A stretch of 64,000 nt of DNA from the NCBI RefSeq assembly GCF_949987535.1, contig NC_080073.1, positions 92,667,344-92,731,343 on the forward strand, in the 5' to 3' direction. The stretch comes from Balaenoptera acutorostrata. Its lineage: Eukaryota; Chordata; Mammalia; Artiodactyla; Balaenopteridae. The notes under the pieces were generated by a model that searched no databases, was not told the origin of the DNA, and worked only from the letters and a program-made list of their open reading frames with translations. Position 1 is the first letter of the stretch, and each line of letters begins with the position of its first letter. Positions 34,086 through 44,679 of the stretch are shown piece after piece. The translations under genes and the position numbers were made by a program.

Positions 34086-36321
34086 ATGAACAGCTTTAGC
34101 TTAAAAAAAATCACACACACACCATTTTAGAGAGAATACAAATGCAACTAGTTTACAAAATAAAATATGCAGGAAGCAGCAAGACTGGAAGAATATAAAC
34201 TAAAATACTGATAACAGTTGCCTTGAAGTGGTGATACTCTGGGTTGTTTTCCCTTCTCCTTTATATGTTTTTAAGATGTTCTAAAATAAAAAAGATTTTT
34301 TTAGTCCCATAGGGGAAAGGAGGATTTTTTTTAATCCTGAGCTGCTATTCCTTTTTGTGCAGATAAGGACCCCAGCTATGTGCATATCTATCACAAATAA
34401 CCTGGGGATGTAGAATTCTAACACAAGCTAGTAAAGTTGGAATTAAGAAGGGAACCTGGGGAGATCCTTAAAAGTTAGAAAGACAAATGCCGCCTTTCAC
34501 TTGGTAAGTGGTAAGCATGGAAAACATTCTTTCCAGAATGAAGATTATTTAAATAAAGGTGTCTGGCAGAAGAAAGGCTCCAGGGGCTTTGTCAGTGGCC
34601 AAAGTGCAGGGGATCACGGAGTTCCTGGAGTTCTGCTGAGTCAGATTTACCAATGCCTGGAAAGAACCAAGACAGCAGAAGTTTGTCTGATATAAGTTGC
34701 AGATTATGGACAAGGTATGCAACTGGATCTAGGTTTCTTGTTAATCATAATTGATTGATTGATTGATTAACTCTTGCACTAAGCTCTACATAGATTAAAC
34801 AATATAATAATTGAATAAAATATTTACGTTCACTCTTTTAATAAAAATTAATTTTGTAAACAATGATATATTGAATGGAAAGCAGGCACATCCTTATTTT
34901 CTCACTGAGTACATCTGACCTTTTCAGTCTCCAAGACCCCAGCCTTGTGGTAGTTTATCTGAACAACTGACAACGTAACATAAGTAGATCTGTGGTTATT
35001 AGCCTTACAAACCCAAATCTCTGTTGGCAGCAAATATCACAGAACTGTAAGTAACACAATGATTCAAGAGGTTCCTTTCATTGTCCATCCCTGTATTTGC
35101 ACTTCCCTCTTTAGTGACTAAAAGGGGCAGCAACAAGGGGAAAAGGTAACTTAAAAACGAGTAAGCAAGAGCTCGTCCCAATGATTAGATTTCCCCTTTC
35201 TTTTCAAATGAATTTTTGAAACAAAACCAAAAGAAAACCCTAGTCTTGTAGCATTTCAGTAATTTACTAAGTTCTAAGGTAACTGACATTTTTTTTAAAA
35301 AAGAGCTTCACATAAACTTAATTTAATTGACTAATTATAGCAGGGAAAATGTGAGAAATTATACACATACCCAGAAAAGTCCCCATCAAAGGAACAGAAA
35401 AAGAGTAAATAGCCCACTGTCTGCATTTCTTCTGGCTTGTCCCTTTAATCTTCTATTTCTTCTGTGAATTGCTATTTAACTTGATTTTCATTTGTTTCCT
35501 TCAAGAATTTGGAAATCCAGGTCTAAAACCATTAGTCTATATAGAAATACGGTACATTCTCTGGTGTGCCGTAATAGGGTACACATTCACAAAGACACAG
35601 AAGCAGCTTAGCATGCTTCTACACCGGCTTCTCATACAATCAATAAAGCTTATAAAGCCTTTTTTCTGGTCTTTGTTTCATCCAGACCAACTTTGCTATA
35701 CAGATAACTCCTAAAAAGTCAGAAAGATTGACCATTTATTGAGTAAATAGCATTCTAACTACAGTGAGAATGTATTGATTGCTTACAGTTTACACCTTAT
35801 TTTACATAAATATTTTATTTAAAATATAATCTCCAAGTTGGTTCCAGTATAACTGGCTTAGTGCCTCCTTCAGGGATACAAAGGTTGCCTATAGTAGTTT
35901 CCCAGGCTTGTCCCTCTAGTATCTCTGGGGTTGGTGCCAAAACCTAATTAACACTGAGCAATTTGAATTTTAGAGATGAAAGGAAACTTGGACACCAATA
36001 AAATCTGTCTGGTAAAGACACTGTTGCTTCTCTGAGCTGCGGAAGTTTAATTATTGTTGCTTTTCTCAGAGTTTGCAGCCTGATTGTGATTATCCTTAGT
36101 AAATTACAGCAAATATCTTCCTTTCCTTGAAGATGAGTCCCTTCACTATTCTCTTATTCATCATCCACTTCCAGCCCTTTTCCTCCTCTCCAACAAGGTC
36201 TCCCCACCCTTCAAAGTCAAGCTCAATTAATTCTTGACACTACTGTGGGCCTTTTTCATCATTCCATCCAAAACAGATGATTCTTTTTCTGAACTCTATG
36301 GCATTCAATATCCACACCGTC
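34086..36321. other. No gene; unique DNA with a small ATTG microsatellite
   Basis: (GATT)n at about 34749-34768. Frames at 34501-34695 and 35469-35714 are short and featureless. I saw no clear repeats. Confidence 0.35.
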
Positions 36322-36770
36322 TGTTTGGGTTGAATTGTGTCCTCCAAAAAGATATGTTGAAATCCTAACTTCTGGTGCTTTTTAACACGACCTTATTTTG
36401 AAATAGGGCCTTTGCAGATGTAATGAAGTTAAAATGAGGTCATTAAGTGGTCCCTCATCCAATAGGATTGGTGTCTTTATAAGGAGAGGAGAAGAGATAT
36501 ACAGGGAGAATGCCATGTATAGACTGAGGCAGAAAATGGAGTGATGCATCTGTAAACCAAGGAGTGTCAAGGATTGCTGGCTATCACCAGAAGCTAGAAG
36601 AGAGAGGCATGGAACTGACTCTCCCTCAGAGTCCCTCAGAAAGAACAAACATGCTGACACTCTGAATTCAGACTTCTAGACTGCAGAACTGCAAGAAAAT
36701 ATATTTCTGTAATATCAAGCCATCAATTTTGGAGTCCCTTGTTATGGCAGCCCTAGGAACTTATATAACA
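36322..36770 (+). mobile_element. Solo LTR, ERVL-MaLR-type (MLT/MST-like)
   Basis: A TG...CA-bounded unit of about 449 bp. It has 'gggttgaattgtgtcctcc' (36327), 'accttattttgaaatagggc' (36390), 'ttataaggagaggagaagag' (36477), 'ctatcaccagaagctagaag' (36581) and 'tatttctgtaatatcaagcc' (36702). These are phrases of an abundant mammalian MaLR-like LTR. No internal retroviral sequence adjoins it. No clear target-site duplication was found. Confidence 0.65.
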
Positions 36771-37454
36771 TCCACTTGCAACCCTTTCTTTCCATGTATC
36801 ACCTGGTTACCTATCTAAGTCCATGCCTATATCCTTAACTTAAAAAAACAAAACAAAACAAAAACTTCCTTAGAGAGAAACCATATCTTAATCTTTTATT
36901 CTTATACCGAGATTATCTCATATCTATGATAGGGTTGCCAAATAAAATACAAGACAGCTAGTTAACTGGGCATCCTGTATTTATATTTGCTAAATTGGGC
37001 AACTATAATTTATGTACAAAAGAGATGATCAGTAAATACCTAAGAAAAAAGTGGATGAATTCCTAGTTTATCAATTTTATGAAAAGTTCTTTCTTAATAT
37101 TTATAACAATCAATCATCAGCAGGTACACTGAGAAACTTTAACCTACCTTCTATTAAACTTTGGTGGCCCACACCTGGAACATTGATTAAGATATTATAA
37201 GGGTACATCAGAAGTAGAGAAGACCAAAAAATAACAATTATGATGGTCAGAAATATAAAGACAGGTGCCACTGTGAAGACAGGAACTCAAGAGTTTCAGA
37301 CTCTGCCATTTGAAAAGGTTGAGTTGAAAGATTCATTATCAAAATCTAGAATCATAACAGATACATTAGTGAAATGATTAGTTCACCAAATCTATAAAGA
37401 CTAGGCTGAGAATGAAACTAATATTAAATGATTACTTTTCTATTTGTCATGCCT
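36771..37454. other. No gene; unassigned
   Basis: An (AAAAC)n-like run lies at 36842-36864. No element named. Confidence 0.3.
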
Positions 37455-37605
37455 TGACGTACATTAATTCATTTCACCTATGTTAGGATGTAGGTATTAT
37501 TACCCCTGTATTTCAGAGATAAGAGAACTAAGGTTTGGAGGGCAGAGTCAGAATTCAAACCCAAGATCCAAGACCTATGCTCATTCCACACTCCCAGATT
37601 GCTTC
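37455..37605 (+). repeat. MIR-type SINE fragment
   Basis: 'gtattattacccctgtattt' (37493) and 'ggcagagtcagaattcaaac' (37541), then 'cctatgctcattccacac' (37573), in MIR order. Confidence 0.7.
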
Positions 37606-38239
37606 TCTAAACCTTTCTTCCCTGAGCAGTGCAAATCAGAAACAATTAAAGGAAGCACATATTTACTAAGTAGATAATACATATTAAAAACCCGTTGATG
37701 CAGAGAGCAGCCTGGCAGCAAAAATTAAAGTGATGCAAAATTTATGCATAAATTTATGAGTTAGAAAGCCATTAGAGGAAAAGGATTCACACAGAACTCA
37801 CCTTTAAAATTGACATCAGAAGCTACTAGAACTTCTAGAACACCTAGCTAAATTGACATGGGGTCCATTTCAGGATGACCTTGTCCATACTCCTGTGCAA
37901 ATGATCTACTTAATCCATTTACTTCATTACCATTTAGCATTTTGGGGAGCTATAAAAGCTGAATCGTGTATTGTAAAGAGCACTGTACTTATAATGATGG
38001 AATCTCAGCCTGCTTCATTCTGTTACTTATTAGATGTGTGACAACAGAATTAAGTCACAAGCAATCTTGGCTCAGTTTCCTCCTTTAAAAATGATAGACT
38101 GCTTTCTAAATTCCTATCTAGCGAACAGTTATACTATATGCTGCTTTTATTTCATAATTATATCAGTGCTTTTCAACTGCTGTTTCCCGCACATCTTAAA
38201 CAAAATGCTTCTTTTCTTTACGTCTTTGTACTTCATTCA
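37606..38239. other. No gene; unassigned
   Basis: No supported frame; the text 'ttctgttacttattagatgtgtg' (about 38018-38040) hints at MIR but is too short. Confidence 0.3.
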
Positions 38240-38342
38240 TTTATTCTATAAACTGATCTCCTACTCTATGTCAGGCACTGTGCAAGGCACTGGGATGTAA
38301 GTGATAAACAAGAGAGACAAGATCCTTACTTTTATTAAGATT

Positions 38343-38358
38343 AAAAATTAAGATTAAG
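38343..38358. repeat. Target-site duplication, 5' copy (SINE at 38359)
   Basis: aaaaattaagattaag, repeated exactly at 38552-38567. Confidence 0.92.
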
Positions 38359-38551
38359 GGGGACTTCCCTAGCAGTTCAGTGCTTAAGACTTCACCTTCC
38401 AATGCAGGGAATGAGGGTTTGATCCCTGGTTGGGGAGCTAAGATCCCACATGCCTCAGGGCCAAAAAACCAAAACAAAAGACAGAAGCAATATTGTAACA
38501 AATTCAATAAAGACTTTAAAAATGGTCCACATCAGAAAAAAAAAATCTCAA
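38359..38551 (+). mobile_element. tRNA-derived SINE with unique 3' body (CHRS-like)
   Basis: Head 'ggggacttccctagcagttc', B-box-like 'gggtttgatccctgg' (38415-38429), then a distinct body 'aagcaatattgtaacaaatt' (38487) and 'aataaagactttaaaaatgg' (38506). The body differs from the other CHR copies in the window, so this is a separate SINE subfamily. An exact 16-bp target-site duplication defines both ends. It sits inside an L2. Confidence 0.88.
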
Positions 38552-38567
38552 AAAAATTAAGATTAAG
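38552..38567. repeat. Target-site duplication, 3' copy (SINE at 38359)
   Basis: Exact repeat of 38343-38358. Confidence 0.92.
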
Positions 38568-39140
38568 AAAAAAAGGAATAATTAGAATGGTCAGAACTAG
38601 GCAGATGTCATTGTCAAGAGACCCTAAAATAATAAATAAATAATTACAATTTTAATAAATGTTTTGAAGGACAATTATAGAGTCATGAGAAACTATTTAA
38701 CACTTTAACTTGATTTAAGTCTCTAGGGTGAAGGAAAACTTCCCTGAGGAAATTAACATGTAAATTTAAACTTGAAGGGTGATGAGAATTTGGCAGATAA
38801 AGAGGTTGAGAGAGAGCATTCCTGATAGAAAGAACATCAACTGTGAAGGCTCTGATTCAGGGAGGAGCTTGGTACTAAGAGAGGAAACAAAAGAAGGTCA
38901 ACACAATAAAGTGTAGTCAGAGCGAATACAACAGTTTAATATGTGGCTGAACAGTCACAAAGGGAGAACCTGGAATGCAGAATGCAGTTTAAAAGTAGAG
39001 AATGGACAAAGCTTACACGCTTATTAAAATATACTCTCTTTGAGGATGCACTGGAGTTATCCAAACAGAGGAAGGTAGGGGGGCACTCTAGGCAGGGATG
39101 AAAACATGCAAAGCCATGAAGTTTAGTTGGGATAAAAATA

Positions 39141-40132
39141 AGCTATTTTGAATTCAAAAAGTCACGGTTACATCAAAGGATACAATCAACAGAGTGAAAG
39201 GCAACCCAGAGAATGGAAGAATATATTTGCAAATCATATATCTGATAAGGGGTTAATATCCAGAATATGTAAAGAATTCTTACAATTCAGCAACAAAAAA
39301 CAAACAACTCTATTAAAAATGGGCAAAGGACTTGAATAGACATTTCTCCAAAGAACGTAAACAAATGGTCAATAAGCACATGAAAGGATGCACAGCATCA
39401 CTAATCATTAAGTGAAAGTAAATTGAAACCACAATGAGCTACCACCTCACACCTGTTATTTGGCTATTAAAAAAAAAAAAACAGAAAATAAGCACTGGCG
39501 AGGATGTGAAGAAATTAGAACCCTTGTGCACTGTTGGTGAAAATGTAAGATGGTGCAGCTGCTGTGGAAAACAGTATGGAGGTTCCTCAAAAAAAATTAT
39601 ATGAATTATCATATAATCCAGCACTTCTGGGTATATACCCTAAAGAATCCAAATCAGGGTCTCAAAGAGATATTTATGCACCCATATTCACAGCAGCACT
39701 ATTCACAATAGCCTAAAGGTGGAAGCAACCCAAGTGCCCATCAACAAATGAGTAAATAAACAAAACGTGGCATATACATGCAATGGAATATAATCCAGCG
39801 TTTAAAAGGAAGGAAATCCTTCATTTCCCATGTTACAACATGGATGAACCTTGAGGACCTTATGCTAAGTGAAATAAGCCAGTCATAAAAAGACAAACAT
39901 TGTACGATTTCACTTATATGAGGTACCCAGAGAAGTCAAATTCATAGAGACAGACAATGGCATGGTGGGTGCCAGGGGCTGGAGGAGAAGGGAATGAAGA
40001 GTGGTTGTTTAATGGGTATAGAATTTCAGTTTTTCAAGATAAAAAACGTTCTGGAGTTGCTTATACAATAATGTGAATGTACTTAACATCAGTGAACTGT
40101 ACACTTAAAAAAGATTAAAATGGTAAATTAAA
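39141..40132 (+). repeat. Old L1 (L1MA/L1MB-like) ORF2 3' end and 3'UTR
   Basis: Recognisable but decayed ORF2 C-terminal text: 'caacccagagaatggaagaa' (39202), 'gactttgaatagacatttctc'-like at 39331, 'taccacctcacacctgttat' (39440), 'gtgcactgttggtgaaaatg' (39525). A 3'UTR with 'gggtgccaggggctggagga' (39966) and 'gtacacttaaaaaag' (40100) follows. It is older than L1-1 to L1-5. Confidence 0.8.
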
Positions 40133-40284
40133 AACAATACTCTCTTTTCTGTTTGGAATAGATTACAAAAAGGCACGAAAGAATAACAGGAAAACTATTT
40201 TTTTCTGCTGCCTTTTAGATTAGGCATTTTTATTTTCTATTTTGTCTCCACCATCAGCTTATTGTTTGTAGTTTTTTGCAGTTG

Positions 40285-40292
40285 CGCTAGGG
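40285..40292. repeat. Target-site duplication, left copy (hAT element)
   Basis: cgctaggg, matching ccctaggg at 40515-40522 in 7 of 8 bases. 8-bp duplications are typical of hAT transposons. Confidence 0.75.
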
Positions 40293-40514
40293 CAGGAGTC
40301 CCCAACCCCCAGGCCATAGACTGGTAGCGGTAGCGTCCGTGGCCTGTTAGGAACTGGGCTGCACAGCAGGAGGTGAGCAGCGGGTGAGCGAGCAAAGCTT
40401 CATCTGCCGCCCCCATCACTCACATTACCACCTGAACCATTCCCCTGTTCCATCCGTGGAAAAATTGTCTTCCACGAAACCGATCCCTGGTGCCAAAAAG
40501 GTTGGGCACCGCTG
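40293..40514. mobile_element. Non-autonomous hAT-type DNA transposon (MITE-like)
   Basis: Terminal inverted repeats are 'caggagtccccaaccc' at the left and, reversed, 'ggttgggcaccgctg' at the right. The interior has 'ggcctgttaggaactgggct' (40340) and 'gtcttccacgaaaccgatcc' (40468). At 222 bp it is an internally deleted copy with no transposase frame. The 8-bp duplication supports hAT. I know the family as common in mammals but will not name the subfamily. Confidence 0.85.
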
Positions 40515-40522
40515 CCCTAGGG
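40515..40522. repeat. Target-site duplication, right copy (hAT element)
   Basis: ccctaggg, see 40285-40292. Confidence 0.75.
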
Positions 40523-40720
40523 TTTACAATATAAATCTTTAATGTAAAAGAGTCTATCTTTGAATGGTACACTGTTTCACGTATTGTGTAAAGACCTTAG
40601 AACATTATACTCCAAAATCCTAAACTGTCAGACATTTTAGTTTTGTGATATAAATACACAACACATTGATAGTCCTCTTTTTGTGTAGAGAACAATTAAA
40701 ACTAAGAAAAATTTACACTT
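40523..40720. other. No gene; short unassigned spacer
   Basis: AT-rich, no element seen. Confidence 0.3.
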
Positions 40721-42430
40721 ACCTCGAATATGCCATTTCTTATACTCTTCATTTCTTTGTGTAAATCCAGGTTTCTGGATGATATTACATTCCTCTGCCT
40801 GAAGTCCTTTCTTGAAAATGTCTTGTAGTCTGCTACAATGGATTTTCTCATATTTTGCTCATCTGAAAAGAAAGTGTTTATTTTTCCTTAATTTTTGAAA
40901 TACATTTTCCCTAGGTTTCAAATTGCTGGTTGTAAGTTTGTTTTTAATTTAGCATGTTAAAGATGTCACTCAATTGTCATCTAGATTCCATAGTTTTTAA
41001 AAGATAATTCTACAGTAATTCTTTTCTTTGCTCTTCTGTATAAATGTTTCTTTTTTCTCTGAGTACTTTCTCTTTCTCTTTGATTTTCAGCAGTTTGAAT
41101 GAAAATTGCCTAGGAATGTTTTGAGGGAAGAGTACTATTTAGCTGGGTGTTTTCTGGGCCCCCTGGATCTATAATTTTTGTGTCTTTCATTAATTTTGGA
41201 AAAGTCTTGGTCATTTTATCTTTAATGTTTCTTCTGTCATGTACACTTTCTCTTTTTCTTTATGGATTCTAATTATATGCATATCAGACCTTTTGATATT
41301 GTCCCACAGCTCTTGAAGCCTCTTGTTTCTTTATTTGTTTTACTCTTTTTTCTTTTTGTGTTTTAGTTTGGGTAATTTCTATTGAACTATCGTCAAGTTT
41401 GCTGTTTATTTCCTTAGTTTTATCAAATCTACAGATAAGCCCATCAAAGACATTCTTCATCCCTGTTACTATGTTTCTTGAAATTTTTCTAGCACTTCCA
41501 TTTGATTTTTTTCTGATTTCTGTCTCTGGGTTGTAATTCTCCATCTGTTCATTCATGCTGTTCACCTTTCCCACTCTTGCCTTTACAGTATTAATCATAA
41601 ATATTTTAAATTCCCTATCTGATAGTTTCAACAATTGGGCATAACTTGAGTCTGGTTTTGTTAACGTCATCTCCTGATTGTCTGTTATTTTGGTTTTTGC
41701 TTTTGGTGTGTTGTTTTGTTTGAAAGCCAAACATCTTGTGTAGACTAAGCCAAACATCTCTTGTGTACAGGTTTAGATAAATAGTACGTATTCCTGCAAA
41801 TGGGCACACTGTTTCCTTTGCTAGGTCTCTAGCATGCTGTGAGTCAACCTAGTCAAGAATTGAGTTGCTTTGGGGATTTACTGTTGCTGTAGTTATTCCT
41901 AGTTCATGACAGGCTTCAAATTCCTTTAGTGTTATCTTATGCTTAGGGTAGGAGCTGATTCATCAGAGGGTTTTCCTCAGTGTTTGTTCTACCCACAGCT
42001 TCAGGTCTTTTATTTGCACTTCCACTTCAGAGAGGGTCTCTTCACATGCTTATACCCCTTTCCCAGCTGTAGACCACTAATACTTGTTACTCAGTGCTTG
42101 GTAGCCAGGTGGTGGAAACAGGGGGATGTTTTCTGTTGTTCTGGTTCAGCTTCGGTCTTTGACAGATGCTGTGTCACTGGTTCTCAGAGGTGGAGACTTC
42201 TTACTGTTCCTACCACTCCAACCAGGAGCAGGAGATTTCTAATGATCTGGGCCCAGGGCATTTTCTTGCCCCCACTAAGGGATAGAATATTTTGTTGTTG
42301 TTGTTCCCTTTTTCCAGCTGCAATGGGTTTTTAACTGTGGCCTGAAGGCAATAGAGTTTGGTACCCTTCTCACAGAAGCTGGAGGTTTTTGATCAGTAGG
42401 AAAAATAGGAAAGAAGGGCATTACATCTTC
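40720..42430 (-). repeat. HAL1/L1M-like element, reverse strand
   Basis: Plus-strand phrases antisense to old L1 ORF1: 'tttgattttcagcagtttga' (41080), 'aattgcctaggaatgttttg' (41104), 'ggtcattttatctttaatgt' (41210), 'attatatgcatatcagacct' (41272), 'ttctccatctgttcattcat' (41538). Much of an ORF1-like frame persists at 41284-41757. Confidence 0.65.
41284..41757 (-). pseudogene. Remnant ORF1-like coiled-coil protein of a HAL1/L1M element
   Basis: A 157-codon open stretch on the minus strand. It is rich in Lys, Glu, Asn and Ser, with an ORF1-like opening LSDREFKIFMI near residue 46 and heptad-like spacing after it (VGKVNSMNEQMENY). It resembles the coiled-coil part of old L1/HAL1 ORF1p, an RNA-binding protein. 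There is no RRM downstream in frame, and flanking text in other frames continues the family. Survival of this frame is probably chance. No splice or promoter context supports a host gene. Confidence 0.5.
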
Positions 42431-43139
42431 CTACAATGCTGCTGTTCCTCTCTGGAGGGCCTGCACTGCAAGAAAGGCCTGCCCCTCAGTCTTTCTCATG
42501 AGTACCCATGGAGAAGAGGATGCAGGTGTTTCTGAACAACCCTTATGCCTATGGTTCTCACAGTTTCCATACTCTCATGCTAGCCAACATTCAGCCTTTA
42601 GAATTTATTAAACTTTTTAGCTAAAACTTTCTTGCACAATTGAATGAAATCCAATATCTGCTACAGGTAAGCAAGTGCTTGTTGCATTCCATTTCTCTTT
42701 AGAAACACCAGTCTTACCTTATATTTTAAATTGTTTGTTTGCCTTGAGACCTAAGCTCTCTGATAGTTCAAGAAAAGTTGTGAATTTGACAATTAACTGC
42801 CTTTTTGTTGTGGTGAGAGTAAGAATGGTCTCCAGTTTTCCGCATCCCAAGTGGGGGCCAGAACTTCCCACTTCACTTTTAGTTATCACTGAATTTCTCT
42901 CCTTTTAGCAGTAAAACCTAACAAAGAAATTGTCTATACTTATTTTCTTCAATTTATCTCATCCCATTTTTATATTTTTCGCCTACCACATATGAAAGTT
43001 TATAAACTATAAGATTATCGGTGACCTACAAGTTACAAATCCCTGAGTTAATATTTAGTCCTCATCCTACTTAGCATATCAATAGTTCTTAACACAGCTA
43101 GCCTCTCCTGTCCCCTGAGATATTTTCTTATTTGCTTCC
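42431..43139. other. No gene; unassigned
   Basis: Short frames only (77 codons at 42675-42908). Possibly further decayed L1 or L2. Confidence 0.3.
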
Positions 43140-43545
43140 AGGATGTCACACTCTGGATTCATCTCCTCCCTTCATGGTTACCCCTTCTCAGTTTCTTCCC
43201 TGAGAAGATTCCTTACCTTTCAATCTCTAAATGATATAGTATCCCAGGGATCACTCCTGGGACTTCTTTCCTCTATCTACATTCACACCTTCAATCTCAT
43301 CTAGTCTCAAGGCTTTACATATCATCTATAAATTGATGACCCCAGATTTATATCTACAGATTTATATATCTGGCACTCTTCTCTGATCTCCAGATTTACA
43401 TGTACAACTTCCTACTTGATGTCTCCATAGCTTAGGATTTCTAGAAGGCATTTCAAAAGGAACATATCCAAATCTGAGCACCTGATCACCCTGGTAATAC
43501 TGCTCCTCCTATAATCCTCCCCAACTCAGTAAATGGCAAAATCCA
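43140..43545 (+). repeat. L2 LINE, part 1 (left of L1-3)
   Basis: L2 ORF2 C-terminal phrases in order: 'catctagtctcaaggctttac' in part (43299), 'attgatgaccccagatttat' (43331), 'cttcctacttgatgtctcca' (43408), 'atactgctcctcctataatc' (43496). It resumes at 44383-44453 and 50301-51103. Confidence 0.75.
43531..43545. repeat. Probable target-site duplication, 5' copy (L1-3)
   Basis: aaatggcaaaatcca; the copy at 44383-44397 reads aaatggtaaaatgca, 13 of 15 identical. The 3' side of this copy may overlap L1 sequence. Confidence 0.6.
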
Positions 43546-44014
43546 TCATCAAAAAACCTACAAACAATAAATGGTGGAGAAAAGGGAACCCTCTTGCACT
43601 GGTGGTGGGAATGTAAACTGATACAGCCACTATGGAGAACAGTATGGATATTCCTTAAGAAACTAAAAATAGAACCACCATACGACCCAGCAATCCCACT
43701 ACTGGGCATATACCCTGAGAAAACCATAATTCAAAAAGAGTCATGTACCACAATGTTCATTGCAGCTCTATTTACAATAGCCAGGACATGGAAGCAACCT
43801 AAGTGTCCATCGACAGATGAATGGATAAAGAAGATGGGCCACATATATACAATGGAATATTACTCAGCCATAAAAGAAAATGAAACTGAGTTATTTGTAG
43901 TGAGGTGGATGGACCTAGAGTCTATCATAAAGAGTGAAGTAAGTCAGAAAGAGAAAAATAAATACTGTATGCTGACACATATACATGGAATCTTAAAAAA
44001 AAAAAAAAAAGGTT
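43546..44014 (+). pseudogene. L1-3 ORF2 C-terminus, fragment
   Basis: The ORF2p C-terminal segment is open from about 43594. It includes [23 protein letters not shown] and EYYSAIKENE. It lacks endonuclease and RT, so it encodes no activity. An A16 run at 43995-44010 has expanded across the normal stop region, so the open frame runs on into the 3'UTR (to 44058). Confidence 0.8.
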
Positions 44015-44382
44015 CTGAAGAACCTAGGGGCAGGACAGGAATAAAGACGCAGATGTAGAGAATGGACTTGACGACACAGGGGGAGGGAAGGGTAATCTGG
44101 GACGAAGTGAGAGAGTGGCATGGACATATATACACTACCAAATGTAAAATAGATAGCTTGTGGGAAGCAGCTGCATAGCACAGGGAGATCAGCTTGGTGC
44201 ATTGTGACCACCTAGAGGGGTGGGATATGGAGGGTGGGAGGGAGACGCAAGAGGGAGGGGATATGGGGATGTATGTATATGCACAGCTGATTCACTTTGT
44301 TATACAGCAGAAACTAACACACCATTGTAAAGCAATTATACTCCAATAAAGATGTTAAAAATAAACAAACAAATAAATAAAT
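43546..44382 (+). mobile_element. L1-3: 5'-truncated L1, lineage B
   Basis: About 840 bp holding the last 150 codons of ORF2, a type-B 3'UTR and an A-rich tail (aataaacaaacaaataaataa). The polyadenylation signal AATAAA is at 44345-44350. It is inserted in an L2, and L1-4 lies 56 bp downstream in opposite orientation. Confidence 0.9.
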
Positions 44383-44453
44383 AAATGGTAAAATGCACAC
44401 TCCTGTTTGCTTAGGCTAAAAATTCTCACACCATCAATTCCTCTACTTCTTTT
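44383..44453 (+). repeat. L2 LINE, part 2 (between L1-3 and L1-4)
   Basis: 'ttgcttaggctaaaaattctc' (about 44407-44427) continues the L2 text that stopped at 43545, and the run continues again at 50301. It includes both flanking duplications. Confidence 0.7.
44438..44453. repeat. Target-site duplication, left copy (L1-4)
   Basis: ttcctctacttctttt, repeated exactly at 50301-50316. Confidence 0.93.
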
Positions 44454-44679
44454 TTTTTTTAATTTTTCAATTTTACTTTATTTATTTTTTTATACAGCAG
44501 GTTCTTATTAGTCATCCATTTTATACACATAAGTGTATACATGTCAATCCCAATCGCCCAATTCATCACACCACCATCCCCAACACCCCGCCACTTTCCG
44601 CCCTTGGTGTCCATATGTTTGTTCTCTACATCTGTGTCTCAACTTCTACCCTGCAAACCGATTCATCTGTACCATTTTT

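Larger units (their letters stand above)
38240..39140 (-). repeat. L2 LINE, reverse strand, split by a SINE
   Basis: 'gtcaggcactgtgcaaggca' (38270), 'gagacaagatccttactttt' (38314), then after the SINE 'agggtgatgagaatttggca' (38776), 'gagagcattcctgatagaaa' (38813) and 'aggctctgattcagggagga' (38847). This is the antisense L2 3' region in order. Confidence 0.65.

Noticed and set aside
41939..42334. 131-codon plus-strand frame as a gene
   Set aside because: Lies within the antisense HAL1/L1-like repeat and has no recognisable domain.
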